From UBA1740 sp045587025 (GTDB lineage Bacteria > Bacillota > Clostridia > Oscillospirales > CAG-272), in contig JAZNBK010000061.1 of assembly GCA_045587025.1 (NCBI GenBank), forward strand, positions 1 to 19,250: a DNA stretch of 19,250 nt, written 5' to 3'. Below, piece after piece: positions 7,015-15,978 of this stretch. A program made the position numbers and the translations under genes. Positions within the stretch are counted from its first letter, which is position 1, and each line of letters begins with the position of its first letter. The notes under the pieces are model-generated. The model had not been told where the DNA came from. It made no database searches and saw only the letters and a list, made by a program, of their open reading frames with translations.

Positions 7015-9003
7015 ATGAAACAAAATAAGAGAAACAAACTGGCGACTCGTCTTGACATCGCGGTCTTGGTTGCGTTGACCTTGTTTGCAGTATTATTGCT
7101 TATAATGCTTGGGGAGTATACAGATAATTCTTATTTGTATAACGGAACGCTTTCTGTATTCTTCTATCTTTTGTCGGCTGCATTGTGGGCAGACGTAAGG
7201 ATAAAGCGCAAAAGCTTGTCTATTCCAAGAACCTTAGATGAAGTTTTTGATACGGAAATAGGCAATACCTTGCTTAATTTGAAAGCCCCTTCCGTTCTTT
7301 GTAACGAGTATGGAGAAATCCTTTGGTGCAATCTTTCCTTCGAGCTTAAAACGGGGCATAAGCGGGTAACGAAGGGCGTAAACGTTGAAGAGATAATTTC
7401 TTTGGGTATCTTTAACGACGAAGAGGAAGCTTTCGAGACGGTCGAAATAGGTGAAGAGAGCTTTAAGGTTGATAGCATGCCTTGCAAGATTGCGGGAGAA
7501 AATTGTTGGTTTATCGTACTTGATGACTGCACGGATTTTCTCGCCTTGGATGAAAAGTACAGAAATAGGCAGATAATCGTCGCTTACGCCGTAATAGATA
7601 ACATTGATGAGATAATTCAGTACGTCCGTGACGATATTATAAAAACTACGAACGCAGTTGAGAATAAGCTGAAAAAATGGGTAGCGTCTATGGACGGCGT
7701 TATTCGCGCGTACGAGAGAAATAAATATCTCATAGTATTTGAAGCAGAGAAGCTCGAAGGATGTCTTGAGAGCCGATTCAGCATTCTTGACGAAATAAGA
7801 GAGGTTCGTGTAGGAGACGGTATTTCCGTCACCGTTTCGTTAGGAGTTTCCGATATGGGAGAGACTCTTTCTGACCGTGAGTTCGCAGCTCAGAACGCTT
7901 TGGATATGGCGCTTCAGCGCGGTGGCGACCAAGCGGTATACAAGAGCGAGGAGGGCGTTGAATACTACGGCGGAAAGACGAAGGCGAGCTTCAAGCGTAC
8001 AAACGTGCGCGCAAGAGTTACGGCGACACAGCTTGTAGCAATGATGGGACGCGCAGACAACGTTCTTATTATGGGGCACCGTTTCGGTGACTACGATTCA
8101 TTCGGCGCTTCTGTCGGCATGGCTCGTTTTGCAAAGAACTGCGGTATGCGAGTTAATATAGTCGTTAACAGAAACGATCCGAACCTGCAGCCCTGCTTTG
8201 AAAAGATAGACGAATTAAGCTCATATCAAAACATTTTCATTGACGGCGCAGAGGGAATGGATTTGCTCACGAACGATACTCTGCTTATAATTGTGGACAC
8301 TAATAATTTAGATTTTGTGGAATGTCCTGATATTGCGTTGAAGGCGAGCACGATTGCCGTTATTGACCATCATATTAAGGTGGCTGAATTTGGCCCGTCG
8401 GTAAAATTGGAATATATAGAAACGACGGCTTCCTCGGCTTCTGAATTGGTTTCTGAGTTTTTGGAGCAGAATCTGTTTTCCAAAAATCTTTACAAGGAAG
8501 AGGCAGAGCTTTTGCTGTCGGGAATATTGCTTGACACCAAGCAATTTACAAGAAATACGGGAACGCGTACCTTTGCGGTCGCTCAGTTCTTGCGTGGAGA
8601 GGGCGCAAACCCGGGTGAAACGCAGGAAATGTTTAAATCGAACATAGAAGAATTGACGAAGGAAGCTCGATTTAACGCAAATATTACGATTTACAAAAAG
8701 AGAATTGCCATTTCCTCTTGCGAGGGAAATACGGATCCCAGCTATCGCGTAATGGCTGCAAAGGTAGCAGATAAGCTTTTGGCAATCAAGAACGTAGACG
8801 CTTCATTCGTGCTTGTAAATATAGATAATAAAATTCATATTTCCGCGCGTTCGAACGGAACGATAAACGTTCAGGTGATTTTGGAAAAGCTGAACGGAGG
8901 AGGGCATTTCGACGTTGCAGGCGCTCAGATAGCAAACGATACGATGAGAAACGTCGTACAGCGCCTAAGAGATTCAATTGATGATACTTTAGAGAATATA
9001 TAA
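7015..9003 (+). CDS. gdpP: Cyclic-di-AMP phosphodiesterase GdpP (YybT), DHH family
   Basis: A membrane-anchored enzyme that hydrolyses the second messenger c-di-AMP to pApA. At 662 residues it has the full architecture. Two transmembrane helices (about 15-60) lead to a PAS-like domain (about 85-170), then a degenerate GGDEF-like domain (about 180-315) in which the diguanylate cyclase signature is absent, reading RNKYLIVFE at the expected place. A DHH phosphoesterase domain follows, with H355, D359, D361, D428 and the DHH triad at 451-453. The C-terminal DHHA1 domain has GGGHFDVAGA near residue 628. An in-frame TAG at 7000 limits the start to 7003-7015, and ATG 7015 is the only standard start; it lacks a close ribosome binding site. 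rplI follows after 12 bases, the classic Bacillota order. Confidence 0.95.
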   Translation: MKQNKRNKLATRLDIAVLVALTLFAVLLLIMLGEYTDNSYLYNGTLSVFFYLLSAALWADVRIKRKSLSIPRTLDEVFDTEIGNTLLNLKAPSVLCNEYGEILWCNLSFELKTGHKRVTKGVNVEEIISLGIFNDEEEAFETVEIGEESFKVDSMPCKIAGENCWFIVLDDCTDFLALDEKYRNRQIIVAYAVIDNIDEIIQYVRDDIIKTTNAVENKLKKWVASMDGVIRAYERNKYLIVFEAEKLEGCLESRFSILDEIREVRVGDGISVTVSLGVSDMGETLSDREFAAQNALDMALQRGGDQAVYKSEEGVEYYGGKTKASFKRTNVRARVTATQLVAMMGRADNVLIMGHRFGDYDSFGASVGMARFAKNCGMRVNIVVNRNDPNLQPCFEKIDELSSYQNIFIDGAEGMDLLTNDTLLIIVDTNNLDFVECPDIALKASTIAVIDHHIKVAEFGPSVKLEYIETTASSASELVSEFLEQNLFSKNLYKEEAELLLSGILLDTKQFTRNTGTRTFAVAQFLRGEGANPGETQEMFKSNIEELTKEARFNANITIYKKRIAISSCEGNTDPSYRVMAAKVADKLLAIKNVDASFVLVNIDNKIHISARSNGTINVQVILEKLNGGGHFDVAGAQIANDTMRNVVQRLRDSIDDTLENI

Positions 9004-9015
9004 GGAGCAAAAACT

Positions 9016-9459
9016 ATGAAGGTAATTTTGTTAAAGGACGTAAAAGGTCAGGGAAAAAAGGACCAGCTTATAGATGTATCCGACGGATACGCAAGGAATT
9101 TTTTGCTGCCTAAAAAGTTAGCTATATTGGCAGACGCAAAGGCGACGAACGAGCTTAAGGGCAAAGAGGACGCAAAGCAATATAAAATCGAGGAAGAAAA
9201 AAAGGCGGCAAATCTTCTTGCAGAGAAGCTCTCGGGCATAACCGTAAAAATCAAGAGCGCGTCGGGCGCGGACGGAAGATTATACGGCGCAGTTACCGCA
9301 AAGGATATTGCGGAAGCGCTCGAAAAAGATTTTTCAATCGAGATAGATAAAAGAAAGCTTTCTCTTACCGATCCTATAAAAGCTCACGGTACTTATTCGG
9401 TGAGCGTGAAGCTTTACGGAGATATCGTTGGTAAGTTTACGGTAGTAGTTCACGAATAA
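9016..9459 (+). CDS. rplI: 50S ribosomal protein L9
   Basis: A large-subunit ribosomal protein that binds 23S rRNA at the base of the L1 stalk and helps maintain the reading frame. Its 147 residues match the family. The N-terminal rRNA-binding domain begins MKVILLKDVKGQGKK and contains the signature GYARNFLLPKKLA (24-36). A lysine- and glutamate-rich connecting helix (about 42-75) leads to the C-terminal domain. An AAGGAG site lies 8 bases before the ATG. It sits between gdpP and dnaB as in many Firmicutes and is almost certainly co-transcribed with both. Confidence 0.98.
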   Translation: MKVILLKDVKGQGKKDQLIDVSDGYARNFLLPKKLAILADAKATNELKGKEDAKQYKIEEEKKAANLLAEKLSGITVKIKSASGADGRLYGAVTAKDIAEALEKDFSIEIDKRKLSLTDPIKAHGTYSVSVKLYGDIVGKFTVVVHE

Positions 9460-9479
9460 TAAATTCAAAGGAGTTTGAA

Positions 9480-10838
9480 ATGTACGGAGATACAGTGAGA
9501 AACCTTCCTGTTTCGATTGAAGCGGAGCAGTCGGTTCTCGGTTCTATTCTTTTAAGTCCAAGCAGCTTTGACGATATTGCAGGCATGATTACTGAGGATG
9601 ATTTCAGCATAGAGGAGCATAGACAAATTTTTGTTACTATGCGTTCTATGTTTATGCAGAGCAAGGAAATAGATATAATAACGTTAGTAAATAATCTGGT
9701 CGAAGACGGCGTATATAACGAAACGGGCGGCAAGGAATACATTATGCTGCTCGCAAAAATCGTCCCCACCGCCGCAAACATCAAGGATTATGCTAAAATC
9801 GTTAAAGATAAAGCTCTTTTGCGAAAGCTAATAAACGCCTGTGATGAAATATCTGGCGTGGCTTATTCCGAGCAGGGAAAAGCCGAAGATACCGTAGATA
9901 TGGCGGAGCAGAAGATTTTTGATATAGCGGAGAAGCGTTCCTCAAAGGAATTTCGCCATATCAGAGATATTATGAAGGGCGTTTACAGCGACCTTGAGCT
10001 TATCTCGGAGAATAACGGCGAGATAATAACGGGGGCAAAAACGGGATTTTCGGGACTTGACCGAGTTCTTGTCCAGCTTGGCAAGGGAGATTTGGTTCTC
10101 GTTGGCGCGCGCCCCGGTATGGGAAAAACGAGCTTTGCTATGAATATTGCCGTTAACGTTGCGAAGCAAACAAAAAAGACCGTATGTATATTTTCTCTTG
10201 AAATGTCAGGAGAACAGCTCGTTACGCGTATGCTTTCAAGCGAGGCGCTCGTGGATAGTTACGCGCTCAGAGCAGGAAACCTCAAGAGCGAGGATTGGGC
10301 GAGAATTGCGCAGGCGGCAGGCGAGCTTACCGGTTGCGAGCTTTTAATTGACGATACCTCCGGAATTTCCGTAACCGAAATGAAATCCAAGCTGAGAAGA
10401 ATTAAAAATCTTGGATTGGTCGTAGTGGATTATTTGCAGTTGATGCAAAGCGGAAGAAATATAGAGAACAGAGTTTTGGAGGTTGGAGACATTTCTCGAA
10501 ACCTGAAAATTATGGCAAAGGATTTGGGCATTCCGATTATTTGTTGCGCTCAGCTTTCCCGCGGTCCCGAGTCCAGAACTGTAAAAAAGCCCATGCTCTC
10601 CGACTTGCGAGATTCAGGAGCGATAGAGCAGGACGCAGATATAGTTATGTTCCTTTACAGAGATGAATATTATAAGGAGCAGGCGGATACGAATAAAGCT
10701 CAGCAGGAGGCAAATACCGCAGAGGTAATTATAGCCAAAAACAGACACGGCTCTACGGGTAACGTAAAAATGGGCTGGATAGGTCAGTTTACCAAGTTCA
10801 GAACTCTTGATACTGAAAATGAAGGTGCTGCAAAGTGA
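9480..10838 (+). CDS. dnaB: Replicative DNA helicase DnaB (DnaC in Bacillus naming)
   Basis: The hexameric 5'-3' helicase that unwinds DNA at the fork and recruits primase. It is 452 residues, normal for the family. The N-terminal primase-binding domain begins with LPVSIEAEQSVLGSILL. The RecA-like domain has Walker A GARPGMGKT at 209-217, Walker B VVVDYLQLM with the acidic residue at 317, and the downstream EVGDISRNLK and AQLSR blocks. No intein or insertion interrupts the motif region. An AAAGGAG site precedes the ATG and the gap from rplI is 20 bases. Its TGA overlaps the tilS GTG start by four bases, implying translational coupling. Confidence 0.97.
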   Translation: MYGDTVRNLPVSIEAEQSVLGSILLSPSSFDDIAGMITEDDFSIEEHRQIFVTMRSMFMQSKEIDIITLVNNLVEDGVYNETGGKEYIMLLAKIVPTAANIKDYAKIVKDKALLRKLINACDEISGVAYSEQGKAEDTVDMAEQKIFDIAEKRSSKEFRHIRDIMKGVYSDLELISENNGEIITGAKTGFSGLDRVLVQLGKGDLVLVGARPGMGKTSFAMNIAVNVAKQTKKTVCIFSLEMSGEQLVTRMLSSEALVDSYALRAGNLKSEDWARIAQAAGELTGCELLIDDTSGISVTEMKSKLRRIKNLGLVVVDYLQLMQSGRNIENRVLEVGDISRNLKIMAKDLGIPIICCAQLSRGPESRTVKKPMLSDLRDSGAIEQDADIVMFLYRDEYYKEQADTNKAQQEANTAEVIIAKNRHGSTGNVKMGWIGQFTKFRTLDTENEGAAK

Positions 10839-12277
10839 GAGAATTTTTATCGGGAGATAAAAGGACGCTTAAGCTATTTGAACTTGCGATTTCCGATTTT
10901 AATCTTAAAGAGAAGTTTGAAAAGGGTGTAGCCGTAGCTTTTTCGGGCGGGGCGGATTCTGTTTTTCTGCTTTTGTGTATGAAAGAGCTTTCTGAGAAAT
11001 TCTCATTTCCGTTGTGCGCAATTCATATTAATCACCACATCAGAGCAGAAGAAGCAGAAAGAGACGCTGGTTTCTGCCGAAGCTTTTGCACGGAGAAAAA
11101 CATAGATTTTTATCTTTATGAAGCAGACGTGCTAAAGCTTGCGAAGGAAAAAAAGCTCGGCGTAGAGGAGACGGCGAGAAACGTTCGCTATGATTTTTTC
11201 AGAAAATTCCTCGCCGAAAATTCTGAATATCAATATATAGCGACGGCTCACAACGCTACCGATAATGCAGAGACCGTAATATTCAATATGTTACGGGGAG
11301 GCGCGTCTCGCGCGATGTGCGGAATTCCGCCCGTTCGCGACGAAGTTTTGAGACCTCTTATTTATATATCAAAGTGTGATATTGTAGATATTCTTACGCA
11401 TAATAATATTAAATACGTTTTCGATTCCACGAACAACGACGTTAAATACAGTAGAAATTATATACGAGAAGAAATTATTCCGAAATGCTCGCGCATTAAT
11501 TCATCCTTTGAAAGCGCAATTCAGAGAATGAATAAGAGCATAAGAAGCGACGTTTCTTTTATAGAAAAGTACGTGTCTGAATTTTGTAGAGATAACGAAA
11601 TCACGTCAAAAGCAAAAAAAGAACGTCTTTATAATTTGGACGAAGCGATACTTACGAGAGTAATTATTTTTATGTATGAAAATGCAGTTAAAGCGGAGAA
11701 TAGCTCCTCTCTCTCAGCTGCGCATATCGAAAAAATTGCAGAAATAATAAAAAAGAGCGAAAATATAGGCAAAGAGTATTGCTTGCCCGCCGGAGTAACG
11801 TTTCGTTCGGGCAGGGAGACGTTTGAATTCGTCAAGACGCCCGAAAAAAAGAAAAACGAGTTTTGCGTAAAGCTCGAAATGGGCATAAACCGCATTCCGA
11901 ACACCGAGGATATAATTTATCTGACCGAAAATAAAGATGATGATAAAGTATCTGAATTTACAAATGTTTACAAAATATCAATACAAGCGAATTTAACTTT
12001 TGCTAAAATAAATGGAGATATTTTTATCAGAACCAGAAAAGACGGAGACGCGTATCGGTATGGCGGCATGACGCATAAGGTGAAAAGGCAGTATAACGAC
12101 GCGAAGCTCTCGCAAAAAGATAAGGATAGATTACCGATATTATTTGATGATAACGGTATAATCTGGATTCCGGGATTTCCCATAAGAAACGATGAAAATT
12201 TAGCGACATCAGATAAGCAACCGAAAAAATCAGAACTGTACGCATATTATTACAGCAATGGAGGAAAAGATGAATAA
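10835..12277 (+). CDS. tilS: tRNA(Ile)-lysidine synthase TilS
   Basis: This enzyme attaches lysine to C34 of tRNA-Ile(CAU), changing its decoding from AUG to AUA, and is essential in most bacteria. It is 480 residues, typical for the full Firmicutes form. The N-terminal PP-loop ATPase has SGGADS at residues 37-42, followed by HINHHIR and ATAHNATDNAET, which bind ATP and substrate. The C-terminal TilS domain is recognisable in IRTRKDGDAYRYGG and IPGFPIRND. Translation starts at GTG within the dnaB stop (GTGA overlap). The gene overlaps hpt by 8 bases if hpt starts at 12270. The tilS-hpt-ftsH order is a conserved Firmicutes cluster. Confidence 0.96.
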   Translation: MREFLSGDKRTLKLFELAISDFNLKEKFEKGVAVAFSGGADSVFLLLCMKELSEKFSFPLCAIHINHHIRAEEAERDAGFCRSFCTEKNIDFYLYEADVLKLAKEKKLGVEETARNVRYDFFRKFLAENSEYQYIATAHNATDNAETVIFNMLRGGASRAMCGIPPVRDEVLRPLIYISKCDIVDILTHNNIKYVFDSTNNDVKYSRNYIREEIIPKCSRINSSFESAIQRMNKSIRSDVSFIEKYVSEFCRDNEITSKAKKERLYNLDEAILTRVIIFMYENAVKAENSSSLSAAHIEKIAEIIKKSENIGKEYCLPAGVTFRSGRETFEFVKTPEKKKNEFCVKLEMGINRIPNTEDIIYLTENKDDDKVSEFTNVYKISIQANLTFAKINGDIFIRTRKDGDAYRYGGMTHKVKRQYNDAKLSQKDKDRLPILFDDNGIIWIPGFPIRNDENLATSDKQPKKSELYAYYYSNGGKDE

Positions 12278-12818
12278 GGATATATTGAGAACGTTGGTTG
12301 ACAAGGACCAGCTCGATGAAATTACCACTCGATTGGCAGGCGAGATAGATAATGACTTTTTGGGAAAAAGCGACCACGTAATTTTGCTGGCAATATTGAA
12401 GGGCTCGGTCGTATTTATGGGAGATTTGATGAAAAAGCTTAAAACTCCTGTTGAAATTGATTTTATGAAGGTTTCTTCGTACGGAGCAGGAACGAAAACG
12501 ACGGGGAACGTGAACATTCATCTTGATTTGCAGAGAGCCAATATACACGAGTGTGATATAGTAATAGTTGAGGATATAATTGATAGCGGAAGAACGCTTT
12601 CGTATCTTGTGAATTATCTTCGAAACAAGGGCGCGCGCTCTGTAAAAACTTGCACCTTGCTTGATAAGCCGTCGCGCAGAGAGGTTGATTTCGTGCCCGA
12701 TTATTCGGGGCTCGTTATCCCCGACGAATTCGTCGTTGGATACGGCTTGGATTATAATGAAAAGTATCGAACGCTTCCATACGTGGGTATACTTAGTCCT
12801 GATGTTTACAGTAAATAA
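12270..12818 (+). CDS. hpt: Hypoxanthine phosphoribosyltransferase
   Basis: A purine-salvage enzyme that converts hypoxanthine or guanine plus PRPP to IMP or GMP. The 182 residues fit the family. The PRPP-binding signature VIVEDIIDSGRTL is at 98-110, with the conserved LAILKGSVVFM block at 40-50 and the base-binding DEFVVGYGLDY near the C-terminus. A start at ATG 12258 is possible, but GGAGG at 12260-12264 lies five bases before ATG 12270 and would be inside that longer frame, so 12270 is preferred. It overlaps the end of tilS by 8 bases. In Bacillus subtilis the TilS and Hpt homologues also act on ftsH transcription; whether that holds here is not shown. Confidence 0.96.
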   Translation: MNKDILRTLVDKDQLDEITTRLAGEIDNDFLGKSDHVILLAILKGSVVFMGDLMKKLKTPVEIDFMKVSSYGAGTKTTGNVNIHLDLQRANIHECDIVIVEDIIDSGRTLSYLVNYLRNKGARSVKTCTLLDKPSRREVDFVPDYSGLVIPDEFVVGYGLDYNEKYRTLPYVGILSPDVYSK

Positions 12819-12872
12819 TTATTTAAGCGTTTGATATTTGACTTAAAGTGAGAAAGGTTTGGTCATTTTATA

Positions 12873-14879
12873 ATGAAAGCAAATGTAAAAAATATTGTGT
12901 TTTTTCTCTTTCTTATAGCCGTATTCATTATTGCGGCTGTAATGATTGTGGATACGATGACTGCGAAGGAAGAGTTTACTTACAGTGATTTGCAGGATAA
13001 ATTTTTAAATAATGAGGTAAAATCGTTTTCCGTTGATACCGACGGCTACATTACGATAAACGGCGTTGACGCAGACGGTAAAGAGCAGGAATACGTATAT
13101 CGCTTAAGCTACGCTTTCCAGTATGAATGGGTGGCAGAAATTGCCGAAGCTCAGCACGCAGAGGGCGTTTTGGAGGAATATAACTTTGAAGAGGTGAAGG
13201 AAACGCCTTGGTTCATTTCCTGGCTTCCTTATATCATCATTTTGCTTGTGTTCGTTGGCTTCTGGATTTATATGATGAATCAGGCGACGGGCAGAGGCGG
13301 GAAAATAAATTCCTTTGCGCGTTCGAGAGCAAAGCTTAGCGCAAACGATAAAAACCCCATCAGATTTTCCGACGTAGCAGGCGCTGACGAGGAAAAGGAA
13401 GAGCTTGAAGAGGTAGTCGAATTTTTGAAGAACCCTTCAAAATTCACAGGACTTGGCGCGAGAATTCCTCGCGGCGTTCTTCTCGTAGGCCCTCCCGGCA
13501 CGGGTAAAACCCTGCTTGCCAAAGCAGTTGCTGGAGAGGCAGGCGTTCCTTTCTTCTCAATTTCGGGTTCCGACTTTGTGGAAATGTATGTCGGCGTAGG
13601 AGCTTCCCGTGTTCGCGATCTTTTTGAAAACGCAAGAAAAGCCCCTGCAAGTATAATTTTCATAGATGAAATTGACGCCGTGGGACGTCATAGAGGCGCA
13701 GGACTTGGAGGCGGACACGACGAGAGAGAGCAGACACTAAATCAGCTCTTGGTTGAAATGGACGGATTTGATAAGCACGAGGGCGTTATAGTAATCGCCG
13801 CTACGAACCGCCCTGATATTCTTGACCCTGCGTTGTTAAGACCGGGTAGATTTGACAGACAAATCACCGTTAATTATCCCGACCTTAAAGGCAGAGAGGA
13901 TATATTAAAGGTACACTTGAAGAATAAACCGACAGAGGAAGGCGTAGACGTTCACAAAATTGCTCAGACCACCGTTGGATTTACAGGCGCGGATCTCGCA
14001 AATCTTTTGAACGAGGCGGCGCTTTTGGCGGCAAGACGTAACAAGCTTCTGATCGGCATGGACGAGATAGAGGAAGCCACCTTGAAGATAATGGTAGGTA
14101 CGGAGAAGAAATCCGCAAGAATTACCGAGGACGAAAAGAGAAAAACGGCGTACCACGAGGCAGGACACGCAATTCTCGCGCACCTGCTTGAAACTCAGGA
14201 TCCCGTTCGTAGAATTTCGGTAATACCGAGCGGAAGAGCTTTGGGATATACCTTAAATCCTCCTGAAAAGGATAGGTACAGCGTATATAAAAATCAACTC
14301 AAGGAAGAAATTTCAATGCTGCTCGGCGGACGCGTAGCGGAAAAGATTATTTACGACGACGTTTCAGGCGGCGCCTCAAACGATATTATGAGAGCTACCC
14401 AGATTGCTCGTAATATGGTTACGAGATACGGTATGAGCGACGAGCTTGGTACTATTCAATTCGGCAGCGAGCATAGTAGCGACGAAGTATTCTTGGGCAG
14501 AGATTTTAATTCACAGCGCGATTATTCAGAGGCAACTGCGGCGAAGATAGATAACGAGATTAAGAAGATTATCGACGAGGCGTTTGCAAAAGCCGAAAAG
14601 ATTTTGAGAGCCAACATTGAAAAGCTTCATTTCATCGCTGATTTCTTGGTAAAATACGAGGTTATGGACGACGCTCAATTTAAGGCGGCAATGGACGACG
14701 GCGCGACGGAAGAGCAGCTCGTTTCTATGATTGAGGAAAAGAATAAGCGTAGCGCCGACGAGAACACGAAGGCGAAGGAAGAGGCGGAAAAAAAGGCGAA
14801 GCTTACACGCGAAGCGTTTGAAAAAGAAGCGGAAGCTTATGACGAAAAAGACGGCGAGGATACGAACGATTCCTTATAA
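12873..14879 (+). CDS. ftsH: ATP-dependent zinc metalloprotease FtsH
   Basis: A hexameric membrane-anchored AAA+ protease that degrades unassembled membrane proteins and regulators. It is 668 residues. Two transmembrane helices (about 8-28 and 115-136) flank an extracytoplasmic segment. Walker A GPPGTGKT is at 206-213, followed by Walker B IIFIDEIDAVG and the second region of homology ATNRPDILDPALLRPGRFDR. The zinc site is HEAGH at 428-432 with the third ligand D504 in GGASND. The last ~50 residues form a strongly charged tail. The 54-base gap from hpt holds only a weak AAAGG site about 16 bases before the ATG and no convincing promoter, so co-transcription with hpt is likely. A strong terminator follows the gene. 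Confidence 0.97.
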   Translation: MKANVKNIVFFLFLIAVFIIAAVMIVDTMTAKEEFTYSDLQDKFLNNEVKSFSVDTDGYITINGVDADGKEQEYVYRLSYAFQYEWVAEIAEAQHAEGVLEEYNFEEVKETPWFISWLPYIIILLVFVGFWIYMMNQATGRGGKINSFARSRAKLSANDKNPIRFSDVAGADEEKEELEEVVEFLKNPSKFTGLGARIPRGVLLVGPPGTGKTLLAKAVAGEAGVPFFSISGSDFVEMYVGVGASRVRDLFENARKAPASIIFIDEIDAVGRHRGAGLGGGHDEREQTLNQLLVEMDGFDKHEGVIVIAATNRPDILDPALLRPGRFDRQITVNYPDLKGREDILKVHLKNKPTEEGVDVHKIAQTTVGFTGADLANLLNEAALLAARRNKLLIGMDEIEEATLKIMVGTEKKSARITEDEKRKTAYHEAGHAILAHLLETQDPVRRISVIPSGRALGYTLNPPEKDRYSVYKNQLKEEISMLLGGRVAEKIIYDDVSGGASNDIMRATQIARNMVTRYGMSDELGTIQFGSEHSSDEVFLGRDFNSQRDYSEATAAKIDNEIKKIIDEAFAKAEKILRANIEKLHFIADFLVKYEVMDDAQFKAAMDDGATEEQLVSMIEEKNKRSADENTKAKEEAEKKAKLTREAFEKEAEAYDEKDGEDTNDSL

Positions 14880-14913
14880 TACCGTCTAAATTAAACAAAT
14901 CGGATAAATAACT

Positions 14914-14951
14914 AAGAACCATTACAGAAAAGCTGTAGTGGTTCTTTTTTA
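14914..14951 (+). terminator. Terminator of the gdpP-ftsH cluster
   Basis: A 14-base stem (14914-14927 with 14933-14946, one G-U wobble) with loop AAAAG is followed directly by a T run. It lies 35 bases after the ftsH stop and is the first good terminator after gdpP. Confidence 0.92.
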
Positions 14952-15045
14952 TATAACTGAATAGAACTTTTTCTTTTTTTGCATAATTTGGCTCTATAAC
15001 AGGTATAATTTTATTATATTTTTTTCTTTTATTTTCAAAAAACCA

Positions 15046-15074
15046 TTGACAAAACAACAAAAAGTATGTATAAT
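15046..15074 (+). promoter_or_regulatory. Perfect sigma-A promoter of the SGNH hydrolase gene
   Basis: TTGACA (15046-15051) and TATAAT (15069-15074) are exact consensus boxes with a 17-base spacer. The start codon at 15110 would follow a leader of roughly 28 bases. The exact match suggests strong, possibly constitutive transcription unless repressed. Confidence 0.88.
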
Positions 15075-15109
15075 GGTATCGAAAACCATATGACGTGGAG
15101 GTTTACGCT

Positions 15110-15811
15110 ATGAGTGTTATAAAAAGTATAAAGGTTCTTGGAGATTCTATTCTCAAGGGCGTGCAGTTGAACAAGGAAAATAACAGATATTTTATAAGTA
15201 ATAATATAGATATAAACGCAATAGGGGAGAGGTTCTCTCTCGATATAGAAAATCTTTCTCGCTTTGGATATACCATTACGGCGGGCGAAAAGCTTCTTAA
15301 CCAACGGCTTGAGAGGGGAATGGTGTGTGACGCCGTCCTTATGGATTTTGGCGGAAACGATTGTGACTTCAAGTGGCAGGAAATTTCGGACAATCCAAAA
15401 GCAGAGCATAAGCCAAATACTTCAATTGAGACCTTTGAGGACTCATACAGAAGGATTATCGCCTTTTTGAAGGGCAGAGGGATAACGCCTATTCTGACCA
15501 CCCTACCGCCCATCGACCCCCAGAGATATTTTAATTGGTTTTGCTCTGACAAGCTGAATAGAGAAAATATTATGTCCTGGCTTGGCAGTGTGAACACTAT
15601 TTACAGATATCAGGAGAACTATTCGCGTTGCATTGAAAAAATAGCGAAGGATACTAATACCGACTGCGTAGATTTGCGAGGCGCTTTTCTCTCGAACAGA
15701 AGAATAGATGATCTTCTCTGTGAGGACGGTATTCATCCAAATACGAACGGACAAAAGGTTATGGAGAGGGCGTTCGTGGATTTTGCTTCCCGCAGGATTT
15801 TGAGCGTTTAA
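15110..15811 (+). CDS. SGNH/GDSL-type hydrolase, probably cytoplasmic
   Basis: A serine hydrolase of the SGNH superfamily (esterase, lipase or carbohydrate deacetylase type), 233 residues from this start. All four blocks are visible: GDS at 11-13 with the nucleophile S13, a glycine in block II (around residue 54), GGND at 81-84 with N83 for the oxyanion hole, and DGIHPN with D206 and H209 completing the triad. There is no signal peptide or membrane segment, so the substrate is probably intracellular, unlike the secreted acetylxylan-esterase relatives. A GTG at 15095 extends the frame, but GGAGG at 15097-15101 is spaced 8 bases from ATG 15110, which decides the start. It has its own promoter and terminator and no functional partner nearby. 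The substrate is unknown. Confidence 0.88.
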   Translation: MSVIKSIKVLGDSILKGVQLNKENNRYFISNNIDINAIGERFSLDIENLSRFGYTITAGEKLLNQRLERGMVCDAVLMDFGGNDCDFKWQEISDNPKAEHKPNTSIETFEDSYRRIIAFLKGRGITPILTTLPPIDPQRYFNWFCSDKLNRENIMSWLGSVNTIYRYQENYSRCIEKIAKDTNTDCVDLRGAFLSNRRIDDLLCEDGIHPNTNGQKVMERAFVDFASRRILSV

Positions 15812-15820
15812 TATTATTGA

Positions 15821-15850
15821 GAACGGCGGTAGCTTTACCGCCGTTCTTTT
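15821..15850 (+). terminator. Terminator of the SGNH hydrolase gene
   Basis: A perfect 11-base GC-rich stem (15821-15831 with 15836-15846) with a GCTT loop is followed by TTTT, ten bases after the stop codon. Confidence 0.92.
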
Positions 15851-15919
15851 ATATCTTCTTTCTCTTTTTAAATATAAGAAGAAAAATGTAAAAAAAGATA
15901 TTTTTTATATCAAATTCTA

Positions 15920-15948
15920 TTGACTATTATGCAAAAAAAGAGTAAAAT
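15920..15948 (+). promoter_or_regulatory. Sigma-A promoter of the DUF308-type membrane protein gene
   Basis: TTGACT (15920-15925) and TAAAAT (15943-15948) are separated by 17 bases, about 30 bases before the start codon. Each box differs from consensus at one base. Confidence 0.78.
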
Positions 15949-15978
15949 ATAAGTAGATCATATTAGGAGGATAAAGCT

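Noticed and set aside
9480..10838. Intein or insertion in dnaB
   Set aside because: The gene is of normal length and its motifs follow one another without extra sequence.
12258..12269. Earlier ATG start for hpt
   Set aside because: The GGAGG at 12260-12264 is correctly spaced for ATG 12270 and lies inside the longer version, which adds only four residues.
12838..12875. TTGACT and TATAAT as a promoter for ftsH
   Set aside because: The spacing between the boxes is about 25 bases and TATAAT overlaps the ftsH start codon, so it cannot drive a normal transcript.
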